From contig OX637796.1 in NCBI GenBank assembly GCA_951802425.1, positions 868,001-932,000 of the forward strand: a stretch of 64,000 nucleotides of DNA, written 5' to 3'. This DNA is from Clavaria fumosa (Eukaryota; Basidiomycota; Agaricomycetes; Agaricales; Clavariaceae). A program made the position numbers and the translations under genes. The first letter of the stretch is position 1. Each line of letters begins with the position of its first letter. Below the pieces are notes generated by a model that did not search any database, had not been told where the DNA came from, and saw nothing but the letters and a program-made list of their open reading frames with translations. Below, one piece after another: positions 19,501 through 30,599 of the stretch.

Positions 19501-21081
19501 CTACTGAAAGGCCACTCTGGTGGCATCACATCAGCTTCCTTTTCTCTGGATGGCACAAGGATAGTCTCAGGGTCTAATGACCAAACAGTGAGACTCTGGG
19601 ACAAAGCTGCAGGCATTCATCTGAGAACATTTCAAGGCCATTCTGGTAGCATTAAATCAGTGTCATTCTCAAAAGATGGTGGAAGGATAATCTCAGGGTC
19701 TGATGACAAAACAGTGAGACTCTGGAATGCAGTTACTGGTGCTCATCTTCACACACTCAAGGGCCATTCTGCTGGCATCACTTCAGTCTTGTTCACCCTG
19801 GATAGCACAAGGATAGTCACAATATCCTATGACAAAACAGTGAGAAAGTGGGATGCAGTCACAGGTGCTCACCTGCAGACATTGACACTCAAGAGCCATG
19901 ACATCACAATAACATCATCTACAGCAGATGGTAAAAAGATAGTCTCAGGTTCCTATGACAAAAATCTGATGGTATGGGATGGAATCACTGGTGCTCATCT
20001 TGCAACATTGAAGGGCCATTCTGCTGGAATCAAATCAGTGTCATTCTCTCCAGATGGCACAAGTATAATCTCAGGCTCCTATGACAAAACTCTGAGAGCA
20101 TGGAATCCAGCTACTGCTACTCATTCTGCAAAGACCTCAGGTCCTAACCAAATGACAACAAAAATTTGGAATATGGTTGTTGATCATCTGCAAATTAGCA
20201 CAGATCATCCTCACTGTATCAGATCAGTCTCATTCTCTCCAGATGGTGCAAGGATAGTCTCAGGGTCTGATGACAAAATAGTGAGGCTTCAGGATGCAAT
20301 CACAGGAGCTCTTCTGCAATCCTTCAAGGGTCATCTTGCTTGGATCAGATCAGTATCATTCTCCCCAGATGGTAGAAGGATAGTCTCAGGATCTGAAGAC
20401 AAGACAGTGAGACTGTGGGAAGCAGTAACTGGTGCACTTCTACAAATACTGAAGGGGCACTCTGCAGGCATTGAATCAGTGACATTCTCTTCTGATGGTA
20501 CAAAAATAATCTCAAGATCCTTTGACAAATCAATGAGACTTTGGGATGCAAACACTGGTGCTTCACTGAAAATCCTTGTGGGAAACACTGATTGGATCAG
20601 ATCAATGTCATTCTCTCCAAATGGTGCAAGGTTGATCTCAGGGCCTGATGACAAAACACTCAGACTTTGGGATGCAGCCACTGGCATTTGTCTGAAGACA
20701 CTTGAAGGTCATTCTGGTAGCATTAAGTCAGTGTCATTCTCTAGGGATGGCACAAGGATAATCTCAGGGTCTGATGACAAGTCAGTGAGACTCTGGGATG
20801 CAGTGACTGGTGCTCTTGTCAGTGTCCACTCTGACCAAAATTATGGACAGTCATGGCCATATGTAATGAAGAATGGATGGTTATATTTAATGGAGAATGG
20901 ATGTTTGTCCACTGCTGCTACAAGGTGTAGACTTTGTTGGGTTCCTGTGCCTTATCGTAGAATGGAAGCCTCTTCTGCTGAAGCTGTGGCAGTGCTCACC
21001 CCTTCAAGGAAACTTGTTGTCCTCAGATTTTCTAAATTGTCTTCTTATCTATCTCCCTTACAAATAGATATTCTTCCTTGA
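16593..21081 (+). CDS. NACHT-WD40 STAND protein (NWD family)
   Basis: Seven exons (16593-16760, 16812-16945, 16993-17131, 17190-17225, 17279-17353, 17406-17433, 17483-21081) give 1392 residues with consistent phases. The N-terminal part of about 200 residues is helical (FASLQNALNIFQEAAGMMG...), like the effector/adaptor regions of basidiomycete STAND proteins. The NACHT domain follows, with Walker A GSAGSGKST (about 250-258), Walker B VVIIDALDEC (about 349-358) and FLITSRPL. The C-terminal part (about 787-1310) has 12 WD40 repeats of the form GHSxxIxSVSFSPDGxxIxSGSxDKTVRLWD. It ends with a non-repeat tail. STAND proteins bind a ligand through the repeats, oligomerise with ATP and switch on an effector; in fungi some govern heterokaryon incompatibility. 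No stop or frameshift was found. The base composition is more AT-rich than the neighbouring array, and the gene interrupts the duplication units. The ligand and effector type are unknown. Confidence 0.88.
19252..20835 (+). repeat. Twelve WD40 repeats coded by near-identical units of about 126 bp
   Basis: Consecutive 42-codon units share long DNA words (TCTCAGGGTCTGATGACAAA recurs). Repeats 5, 6 and 8 are more diverged, and about 18 residues are inserted between repeats 7 and 8. High DNA similarity among units fits recombination-driven change. Confidence 0.85.
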
Positions 21082-21726
21082 TGTATTCCCTTGTCCATAC
21101 CTGTGATCAATGTCATATCTTTCAATTAGTGCTTGTCCTTAGACTTCAAATTACCACAAAGATGATGCATGGTAAAAAAAAGTAGGAATGTAACTACTGT
21201 CACTTCAACAATTTCAGTATTAAAGAGCTGTTCAAATTTGAGTCAAATGGTGTGTGACTGAATGGTAAGAATATGAAACTTCCGTGCATTTTGATTTGTT
21301 CCTTTGTGTTCCTTTGGTTTCCAGTGCATCTAACACTCACTGACTATCCCAGCCAATGCCCCCTTTCCTGAAGACCTGATAATAGTGAACGAACCCCTTA
21401 ACCCAATCATGTCCTCCCCCCTGATCATGAATTTGCCAGCTCAGACAGCTGTACTATCATAGAATTTGTGAAGGACAAGCAGGTCACCTGCCTCTTCCCC
21501 CCCAAGCCAAATGTGATAAAGATACCTCCTTTGATATCTGGGTACCCCCACCATGTATTCCTGCAGTACTTGCCCTCACCCACAATCACAAGATGTAAGG
21601 GTCCACCCTAGGGGTGAAGGGATTTCCTTGGGCCCCAGCCCCAGGGAGCGGACGGCGACGGCGTTGGCGGGGACGTGAGCGCGCGCAGCCCCCGCGCACC
21701 GGCGTGGGTGCTGTGTCCCTGCCTGT
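21082..21726. other. Intergenic region downstream of NACHT-WD40 gene
   Basis: No gene seen. It includes the 3' flank of the STAND gene and the upstream region of TM copy 2, with a GC-rich segment at 21630-21710. Confidence 0.5.
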
Positions 21727-21847
21727 TATAAGGGGTCAGCCCGTATTCCCATCTGCCCCGGTTCCGGTTCGTAGCTCCCCCACATCTCTGCAGGGTTTCT
21801 CCCCTCATGCACTCTACTATTCCTTGGACAAACCTCACAAAGAGTTG

Positions 21848-22563
21848 ATGTACTCAAAGACGTGCAGCAGTTCTCCTGATTCAGCAGAACAGGTTGAAGC
21901 AGGTGCCGCGAATACCGAAATCGTTGCAGGTGAGAGACAAGTTCTCCCTGTCACTATGCAGTGTCAGCCGGCTGGTATGCACTTCTGTAGTTGGAGATGA
22001 CACGATGACATACCTTTGCTTGTGCTTCTTCAGCAGAAGACCGTAACAGGGGGTCAGACAACATACGAACCATCGTCGCTGTTGTTCGTGTCTCTCGTTT
22101 CTCTGTCTCCGTTATTCTCCTCCTTGAATTACCTGAGCCATTTGCACAGTGCTTTGTCTTCCTCGCTGCTGAGGCCCAGCTGGTCGCGTCCAATTGGGTC
22201 AACCGTGAAACAGAGACGAAAAAGACGTGCCTCCGTTATATTGCCGAGCTCGACTTGCTCGCCATCTTTGCCGCCATCTGCTACCTCCACCAAGGCGGTA
22301 GAGGCGGCCGACACTGCGCAAACGCTTCTCCAGTCAACAAGCCTTGGCTGCTCCGTGCCGCTGCTCTCTTTCCGGCAGCCATGTTGCTCCTCAGCATTGT
22401 AGGCATGGCCATCGTCCTCGAGCTTGAGATGCTTCATGCCGCGGTGGGCATCGCAGTAGTCATGATTGGGAACCTTGTGGTTGGAATGGAATTCTGTGCC
22501 ATGGTAGCGGTGTATGCAAGCCAAGTGAGCTCGAGGGTGGAACAGACCGACGCGCAAGCGTAA
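21848..22563 (+). CDS. TM family copy 2
   Basis: Exon 1 is 21848-21929 with a clean donor (GCAG|GTGAGA), exon 2 starts 22037 and exon 3 is 22150-22563 (138 codons with stop, fully open). The region after CFVFLAAEAQLVASNWVN differs (RETETKKTCLRYIAELD) but stays in frame. Hydrophobic block: FPAAMLLLSIVGMAIVLELE then AAVGIAVVMIGNLVVGMEF. A TATA-like box stands about 120 bp upstream. Confidence 0.65.
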
Positions 22564-22844
22564 GCGATGTGGTTCTTCTACAATCTCCTGCGTTTCTTCT
22601 TTCTCGCCTTTCCACTGAGTTCTGATCGTAATTACTGAGGGCGAGAGGGAGGCGGCAACACTGGAATACAATCAGTTGTTGGACCCTTTGAAATTTGCCT
22701 GTGATACCAGAGTCCAAGAGACCATAGAAGGGCGTGTCATCATTCGAATATTCACCAAAGAAAGCGCATTGAATGTTTAACAGGCTGCATCGCAATTGAT
22801 CGTGTAGATGTGATATCGCACCCACAGGGCGCCATAAGCGTGTT

Positions 22845-23208
22845 GGCTGTGTTCGAGCGCTTGTTCAGTTCCGGAGACGCTACGCCCAGCTCAAAGAGGA
22901 ATCCTGACCTCCAAGTAGACAACCACAATATCCTTTCTGTCCCTGCTCTTTGCTGGTTATACGAGGGCATTCATACGGATGGCGAGCCTATTCCATACAT
23001 CAATTCCGATGAGGGACAATGCATAACCGAGATATATATAGTCGGGCCCGCAGCAGCAGACAAGAAACACCTGTGCGACAGCGTTACAAGGGCCTTGAAC
23101 TTGGACAAGACAGCTTACGTTCGGGAGATCGCACGCCAGGTCATACGAGTCACATCCCCGCCAGAGCCCGCTCACGACACATCCCCCTCCTCTTCATCAT
23201 CGCTGTGA
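22845..23208 (+). pseudogene. AAA_28-type NTPase fused to Utp16-like fragment (copy A2)
   Basis: Leader FERLFSSGD, then TEIYIVGPAAADKKHLCDSV, where the Walker A GKT has become DKK, so ATP binding is lost. It runs through NLDKTAYVREIARQVIR and then switches to sequence matching the acidic region of Utp16-like exon 1 (in reverse), ending at 23208. It is a deletion or recombination product. Confidence 0.65.
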
Positions 23209-23399
23209 ATAACCTTGGCCTGCACCACCCTCGCGTTGCGATTCCTCGAGAATGTGTCTCGCGAATGCCCGCATGGGTTACATGGACGACAGACCATACG
23301 TAAATTACACAGCCACTTCCACGGACTGGCCACAGCGCCAGGGGGAGAGGCAGGAAGACGACAAGTGCTGGGGTCAGATGAGCGTGGGAAATCTGCAGA

Positions 23400-24140
23400 G
23401 GCCAAGTCGACCTAAAGCTCGACCTTCATTTTCGCCTCACAAAGTGCCATGCGGGGCCGTTGGACTCCAAGGTTAACTGAGCATGAAAAAAATATTAGTG
23501 AGACATTCGGTGGGAACAGGTAGAGCTCAAGGCTTGTTCGATATACCTGGACGCCGCTCGCAGCCTTTCACAGTCAACGACCACTTGAAATTGAGACGAA
23601 GTGCCGCACAATTTTGTTCGGTACGGTCGCAGTCGTGGTGGGCGACTGCAGCCGCTCAGCGTTGGGTAGTGTGCGGGCATGTAGGGAAGGGAATAAAAAA
23701 GTGGTAATGACCCAAGTGACTCACCCTATTGTCAAGCTCTTGCGGGTTTCTTATCCCTCCTCTGAGACCGCTTGGACTTGGCCGCGGAAGGATGTTGGGA
23801 CAGGGGTTTGGATGAAGAAGCCTTGAACACGACAGCAAAAAAACGGTCTGGCAATCGAAGATCTTCCTGCTCGTCTGAGTGAATCGACGCATCCTCATCA
23901 CTGTCCCTCCGCTCTCGTCATCTTCCTCTCCCAAGTCCCGCGGTCCCCGCCAAAGGTCCCGCTCGCGACGCATCCTCCTCCTCGTAGTCACCGCTCTTAA
24001 GAGCTTCGACCTGCGCCGCCCACTTGTTGCAGTTCCTCGAAGCGCGCTCCTTCAGCATCCTGTCCCGATCCTGTTTCAACGCCTTGCGTTAGCGCCGCGT
24101 CTCAGCTCGCCATCATCGCGTTGGACGTTCCTATTGAGTC
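23400..24140 (-). pseudogene. Utp16-like pseudogene (copy U2)
   Basis: Remains of all three exons: the C-terminal exon (GPAWHFVRRK, with a small deletion), the KGWERRP exon (now frameshifted) and parts of the acidic exon. Several indels break the frame and the ATG region is missing. Confidence 0.65.
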
Positions 24141-25168
24141 TGGTGCGCCGAGAGTGGCCTTCAAAAAAGGAGATCTGTTCTCACGAATGTGACAAGTCAC
24201 GAACGTTACTGTGAGTAAGGAGGGCTGATCGGCGGACATCTCACCGTCAGCGTCGGAGCCGTCCCCGCAAACGGACTCTGATGACCGTTTGTCAATGTTA
24301 CCCAGCACTATTGATGGTACCATCCCTCCTGCGCCTGCCTCCGGCGAGAACGGCCCCGGCGAGCACGGCAGCGTCTGATACGGGCACTAAGGGGCAGGGT
24401 GCTTCAGACTTGGACTCTGAAGGGGTGTCATGAGCCCGAGGACAGAGCAGTGCATACCCACGGTTATAAATTCGAGCGTCGGCACGTGTACGTGGAGAGC
24501 AACGGCAAAGAATCGCATGAGCCGCACGCCGCTTACAGATAAGGGCATTTGTTCCCCCTTTATCTCTGGACAATGGAGAGTGGTGCAAAGACCAAAAGAG
24601 GGCCATCCTACCAGGCAGTACAGCTGCAACGTGTGTAGTGTGCCGCATCCCCGCGTCATGTGATAAATGAACACTGTTCGCCCCCAAAGTAAACACGCTA
24701 TTCATGAGATGAGATATGTCTTTCCATCTTGAGCTGTTCCAGACATCTTCCCAAGAGTTTCTGATGTGTACGGTGTCTCAAGCAACCAGGGACACATAGC
24801 CACGGGTCTATAAGCCTCTGGGACGGACCCATGGGGTTATTAACTAGGCGTGTCTGTCCACCTGGGGCTGTTTCACACAAGTCGCTTTGAAGGCCTGATT
24901 TCTCCGAGGCTTGACCGAAGGTGATTCGGGGAGTCACGGTGGCGGTGCCGTATGAGAGACTGATACCATTTGAGAGACTGATGCACGCGGAATCATTGAG
25001 GTGCTGGGGGGCAATCGCCGATCGACAACAGGGCAGTCACCAGATGTCCTTATCAAAGGCCCTTCCTTGACCAAAATGGACACCTTGAACAGCAGTGGCT
25101 TCTTGACGCCAATTGCCAATATAAAACTCTCACGAGAATCGTAGTGCGTGCGTGGAGAGTACATTATG
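24141..25168. other. Spacer between Utp16-like pseudogene U2 and TM copy 3
   Basis: No supported gene. Patches resemble the spacer upstream of the intact Utp16-like gene (the CGCGTCATGTGATAAATGA word near 24652 against a similar word near 11810). The last bases hold the TATA-like box of TM copy 3. Confidence 0.45.
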
Positions 25169-25253
25169 TATAAAAGGCCCACTGCCATGACGGTATAATC
25201 CGGCTATCCCAAGTTACTCTTACGATTCCGCAACCCCCCGCCATAAAGAGATG

Positions 25254-25887
25254 ATGTCTTCAGAGAAGTGTAGAAGCCCATCTCCTGCATATCACTCAGC
25301 TGGTACGCACCTTTGCAGTTGGAGACGACTAGGATAACCTACACCTCTTCACCAGAAGACGATAACACAAAGAAAGACAAAATACATACCATCATTGCCG
25401 TCGTTCGAACCTCACGTGGCTCCGTTTCCATTATTTCCACCCCCCTCCCGCTATTACCTGAGCCCCACTTGCACAGTGCTGTGTCTTCCTCACCGCTGAG
25501 ACCCAGCTGCTCGCTTCCAATCTGGCCAACCACGGGCCATCTTCGCGCGTCGTCCTCTATTGCATCGCCGAACTCAACTTGCTCAGCATCTTTGCCGCCG
25601 TCTGCTACCTCGACCAAGGTGGTAAAAGTGGCCGATGCTTCGCAAACGCCGCTCCGGTCAACAAGCCTTGGCTGTTCCGTGCCGCCGCTCTCTTCCCGAC
25701 GGCTATGTTGCTCCTCAGCATTGTAGGCATGACCATCGTCCTCGCGCTTGAGATGCTTCGTGTCGCGGTGGGTATCGCCGTTGTCATGATTGGGGGCCTT
25801 GCGGCTGGAGTCGGTTTCTGTGCCGTAGTAGCGGTGTATGCAAGTCAAGTAAGCTCGAGGATTGAACAGATTGATGTTCAGGTTTAA
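25254..25887 (+). CDS. TM family copy 3
   Basis: Exon 3 (25477-25887, 137 codons with stop) is open and ends IEQIDVQV. Exon 2 is recognisable (EDDNTKKDKIHTI). Exon 1 is shortened by a deletion of about 80 bp that removes the second half and the donor, so the N-terminus is uncertain. The promoter is well conserved (TATAAAAGG at 25169). It may be a pseudogene by its 5' end although the membrane exon is intact. Confidence 0.5.
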
Positions 25888-26339
25888 GCGGTGTAGTTCT
25901 CTTACAATCTCCTTTGTTCCTTCTTTTTCGCCTTTCCGCTGAGTTCCGGGCCAGTTATCCTGCTGATGAGAATTGTTCGCTGTTTGCTTTGTATATCAAA
26001 TTGGCGCATTCAGCGTATTTCACCACTTAGAAAACACAAACTACAAATATCCCACCGTCACCGAGAAATGCGTGGGATATGGAAAAGACGACCAATGCCG
26101 ACAGAATGAATTTGGATGAGTCAACTTACATTCGGACCGTGTGATGAGTCAACTGCGAGTGAAAACGAGGAAAGATATAGACAAAGTGCGTTCGTACCAT
26201 GGGAAACCCAATCAAACTCGTCCAACAGTACATGGCAGGAGAGCCCGTTGGAGGGGATGAAAAATTTGACGGCGACAACACTGGAATAGCGTTCGATTGT
26301 TGATGAGAACGGATGGTACCGCACCCGCAGGGCGCGCCG

Positions 26340-26655
26340 CAGGGATGTTTGCCGTGTTCGAGCGCTTGTTCAGTCGTGTGGACGCCATGCGCAGTTAACA
26401 GGAAAACCCTGACCTCAAGGCAGACAGCGACGAACCTCCATTACCCCCTTCTGCCCCTCTTCTTTGTTGGTAGTACAAAAGCGCTCATACGAATGGCGAG
26501 CCTATTTCATCCGAAGAGGGACGGCGCATCCACGCGAGATATATGTAGTCGGGCCAGCAGCAGCGGGTGAGACCGCCTTGTGAGATGAAGGATTTGAGTG
26601 AGAGGACGGCAGCGACGCTGGAATACGCTGGATTGTTGATGAGGATGGGTTGAGA
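26340..26655 (+). pseudogene. AAA_28-type NTPase, internal deletion (copy A3)
   Basis: Same organisation as copy A1, with the same internal deletion junction, plus stops in the leader and a changed loop (GPAAAGETAL). The C-terminal remnant (GAGGACGGCAGCGACGCTGG) follows directly. Confidence 0.65.
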
Positions 26656-26889
26656 AGCGAATGGTAAGTATCCTTTCGTGTTGCGTATTGATTGTTGTCG
26701 AAGTTAAGCGGAGATTTTAGGCGCCGTCTCAGACTCCGATAAACCATCGACAATTCCGCGACGACTCCATAACTTAGAATGCTAGTCCTTAGTTGGTAAC
26801 ACAGTTGTCGTATTTGACCTGGACCTGAGACTCTTCAAGGCAGCGATGAGTGGGGTTTGAACTGTGTGATCATGCAAAAAGAGGCAATG

Positions 26890-27060
26890 GTGCCAGGTAT
26901 TATTGTGTGATAAGTATGGTCAGCTAATTGACAACTACAGTTATGCACATCCTGCGGTTTGCTACAGACGAGCAGAAAATGATTTTTACTCAGAACTGGG
27001 TTTCATCAGTTACAAGACAACGAAACCAGAGAGTTGTGAGTATGTTCGATTACGCAGAGG
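26890..27060 (+). repeat. Conserved unidentified block (copy 2)
   Basis: Second copy of the block at 15330. The plus reading QLIDNYSYAHPAVCYRRAEN is conserved except for a few residues. Confidence 0.5.
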
Positions 27061-27129
27061 GTTCTTGTCAGTTGCGGAGAGCCTGAGTGTGTGATGTCGA
27101 GAGTAGAGCATAGATTCATAGCATGTGAA

Positions 27130-28330
27130 ATGTCTAGTGCCATATCATGGTCGTATGAAAGTTCTCCTTCCCGCTGCTCGCTTTCGTCTTGCTCGTGGAT
27201 TTCCTGTTCCGTCTTTTCACTGTTTGATGGGTTCCAGATGTGGCACGCGGTCGAACAGTACCAGCAGGACACTCGCCGAATTTGCATTCAAGTGCGTCCA
27301 CGACGACTGGTGAGAAGGGCTTAACGAGGCGGCTGTGGCCGACTCGGTCTCCGCGGCTGTGGCCGACTCGGTCTCCGCGGCTCTCGCTCCTGACCCTCGG
27401 GTGACAAAAATCTCATAACTGTGGCCGACTCGCAGAGGTTGAGATTGACAAGGGGTGTCTACAGAGGCACAGCGCGGGGAGGTGGGTGTTTTGCCTTGAT
27501 ATCGTCGAATGACCATCGTGTTGATTCGTCATCCACCGGCACAGACCTCGGAGAATTGGCGTTCACGATGACAAGAGAAGGTCGGAGCAGGCTAGATGTC
27601 ATGGAGGTCTTGGGTGTTCTCTCGCCAGGTGCGCTTGGCCTAATGAGCGTTGGCCTAATCTGGTGCCAGTGACGTTCCCGGCGACTGGGCAAGATAGGGC
27701 GTTGGCCTCGAAATAGTCCGATTCTACTACGAGCGTAGTCACGAGGCTCATGTGGAAGGGGCCAATACTGCTGAATGGACTCTTCGAACACGTCTTGCAT
27801 GCTTGAGAGCTTTCTTCTTCCGCTTTGCCCTTGAATGCAAAGAATTTGTGCATATTGATCCCGCCATCCACAGTGATCCACTGTCATGCCGGGGTACATT
27901 TCCGTAACGGTCCTTTCCCAACATTGGTCGTGTTTGGTTTGCGCCATTGCATAGACTAAAATAAAAAATAAGTTGAGAATGCGCGCGATCATCAATCTCC
28001 AGAGAATCTGATGGGTTGGAAGCATCTTTGCGACCTCCTTCAACATTTGTACGAGCCGGGGACTTGGCAGGGCCTGTAACGCCGGACAGGATGGTGTCGA
28101 GTCTAGCGAGGTCCAAGGCTGCATGCGATCGGACGATGTAAAGCCATTCTCCGCTGAGAGTGGTGGCATCTCGGTTTCTGACATCGACGTGCCGGTGTTT
28201 GAACGTGAGTCGGGTCGTTCGTCAAACCAAAAGAATGAATGAGAAAAGGAACGTCAGTTCGAGATGAAAATGCGCTTACGAGGAAGAGTGGTGTTGTGGG
28301 CATCAAAAATGAGACGACCACCCCGAGTGT
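27130..28330 (-). pseudogene. Unidentified gene fragment F (copy 2, longest)
   Basis: The longest version of F. A reading frame at 27740-28184 contains a hydrophobic stretch (LMIARILNLFFILVYAMAQT) and a Cys/Trp-rich part (HDQCWERTVTEMYPG). The upstream exon-like piece reaches about 28320, and the downstream part is homologous to 15650-16330. A 25-bp minisatellite sits at 27330-27380. No known domain was recognised; I judge it decayed because the frames do not join across copies. Confidence 0.4.
27327..27380 (+). repeat. Minisatellite, 25-bp unit repeated twice plus a partial
   Basis: The unit GCGGCTGTGGCCGACTCGGT plus CTCC appears twice in tandem, then in part. A further related word lies at 27420. 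The other copies of F have a single unit. Confidence 0.75.
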
Positions 28331-28748
28331 CTGCCACGCAATTTTTCATGGCTCCAGTACTGCAATGCAAGGATTGGTTAATATTGGTTAACCGCACATC
28401 CTTTGTCAACAACTTTAGCACGGCAAGAGAAGTAATGAAATAATAGAATAACTATTCGGGGTTTTCTCCTTTTGTGTTATTTCCCGATATAGTTGAGAAA
28501 GGTCAGCTCAGTTCCTTTTTTACAGCAATTTCTACTCGGTGGAAAGTGGATATGCGTACACGGACCCTGAGTTCGTATTCCCATCCTGTTTGAAAGTCCA
28601 GAGCACAGCCACGAGGACTTCGCCTGCCTGTTATAAAGGGGTCAACCCGTATTCCCATCCTGCCCCGGTTCTTGGATCCCCCACATCTCTGCGGGATTTC
28701 TCCCCTCGTGCACTCTACTATTTCTTGAACAAATTTCACAAAGAGCTG

Positions 28749-29458
28749 ATGTACTCAGAGACGTGCAGCAGCCCATCTCCTGCTTCAACAAAACAGGTCG
28801 AAGCAGATTCCGCGAATACCGAAATCGCTGCAGGTGGGAAACAAGTCCTCCCTGTCACTAGGCGGTGTCAGCCGACGGGTATGCATTTCTGCAGTTGGAG
28901 ATGACACGATGACATACCTTTGTTTGTGCTTCTTCAGCAGAAGACCGTAACACGGGGTCAGACAACATACGAACCATCGTCACTGTTGTTCGTGTCTCTC
29001 ATTGCTCTGTCTCGGTTATTCTCCTCCTCGCACTACCTGAGCCATTTGCACAGTGCTGTGTCTTCCTCGCTGCGGAGGCCCAGCTGCTCGCCTCCAATTC
29101 GGTCAACCATAAGCCAGCTTCGCGCGTCGTGCTCTATTGTATCGCCGAGCTCAACTTGCTCGCCATCTTTGCCGCTGTCTGCAACCTCCACCAAGGCGGT
29201 AGAAGCGGCCGACACTTCGCAAACGCCTCTCCGGTCAACAAGCATTGGCTGCTCCGTGCCGCTGCTCTCTTTCCGGCAGTCATGTTGCTCCTCAGCATTG
29301 TAGGCATGGCCATCGTCCTCGCGCTTGAGATGCTTCGTGTCGCGGTAGGCATCGCAGTCGTCATGATTGGGATCCTTGTGGTTGGAACGGGATTCTGTGC
29401 CGGGGTCGCGGTGTATGCAAGCCAAATGAGGGTGGAACAGACCGACGTGCAAGCGTAA
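28749..29458 (+). CDS. TM family copy 4
   Basis: Exon 1 starts MYSETCSSPSPASTKQ with a clean GCAG|GTGGGA donor; exon 2 encodes EDRNTGSDNIRTIVTV; exon 3 is 29054-29458 (135 codons with stop). Relative to other copies it lacks three codons in the tail (YASQMRVEQ), an in-frame deletion. A TATAAAGG box is at 28632. This is one of the best candidates for a working copy. Confidence 0.68.
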
Positions 29459-29919
29459 GCGGTGTGGTTCTTCTACAATCTCCTGCGCCTCTTCTTTCTC
29501 GCCATTCCATCGAGTTCTGATCGTAGTTACTGAGCCCTGTACCCTGCTGATGAGGATTCCCTGCTTCTATTTGACTGCTTGCTTGTATATCAAATTCTTG
29601 CCTTCTGTTGGGTTCGGGTCCTGGCGCCTGCTAATACGTCAGTCAAAAGAAAACGACAGACCTAAGAACAGACGACAATCTTTCTCCTCGGAGTCCTCTC
29701 CGATGCGCAAGCGCTCAAAGCAATAGCGGGCAATTTCACCCGTAAATTCCGACAAACTACAATCTACAGTCACCGAAAAACGCATGGAAAAGATGACTTG
29801 TGCCGACACATTGAATTTGAATGAGGCCACTTACGTGACAATACACTCGGTTGTTGGACCCTTTGAAAATGAGAGTGTTGCCGATTTGCCTGTTATACGA
29901 GACCATGGAAGGGCGACTC

Positions 29920-30240
29920 ACCCTACTATCGAGCGCCTGATTCTTTATGTCTCTTCCTTGACCTTTTGGACTGGGTCGCGGAGGGGTTTGGCAGCGATTT
30001 GGACGAACGCAGCAGCAAAGACATGGTCTGACAAGCGAAGATCTTCTCCCTCCTCATGCTCGCCTGAGCGCACCGACGCGTCCTGGCCCTCCTTTATGTT
30101 CAGCGTATCCCCGGACACTAGGGTGTATCGCCGACGCTCATCGCCCCTGTCATCTTCCTCTTCCGTCTCTTCTTCCATCCCCCCAGCGGCAGACCCCGGT
30201 CGCGTGGGTTCGAGCGATGACCCACTTGCGTGTTCCTGAG
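29920..30240 (-). pseudogene. Utp16-like pseudogene (copy U3, truncated)
   Basis: Only the acidic part of exon 1 remains (SGDTLNIKEGQDASVRSGEH, then LRLSDHVFAAAF), followed by a frameshift. Both C-terminal exons are deleted. Confidence 0.7.
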
Positions 30241-30344
30241 CGCGTATATTTAAACTCCGCTCGATTGCGTGAGAGGGGGAAGGGACTATGAAGGACCGTT
30301 CTGGAGGAACGCTGGTTCAAGACGGATATGCTTAGTCAGCGGCG

Positions 30345-30430
30345 TGTTTTTTTTTTTTTTCAAGACACGTTCTGTGCCGGTGTGAGAAGAGAAGGGTAAC
30401 TTTTTTTTCTTCTTTTTCTTTTGCTTGACA
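30345..30430. repeat. Homopolymer T tracts
   Basis: A run of about 16 T at 30346-30361 and a T-rich stretch around 30400-30422 (TTTTTTTTCTTC). Simple sequence; similar to, but opposite in base from, the A tract at 31396. Confidence 0.8.
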
Positions 30431-30599
30431 GATCACATGGCCGTCGTTCGGCATCTTCCCGCAGCAGCAGCGCCAACAACATTGGCGGCACTGGTCTAAC
30501 CTGCGCACAACGATCAGGGGCAGACTTACGTGGAGAAGTGAATAAGGGCTCAAGATCACCTCTGACAGAGGTTATTCCCAGCCTTTGCGTTCAGATATC

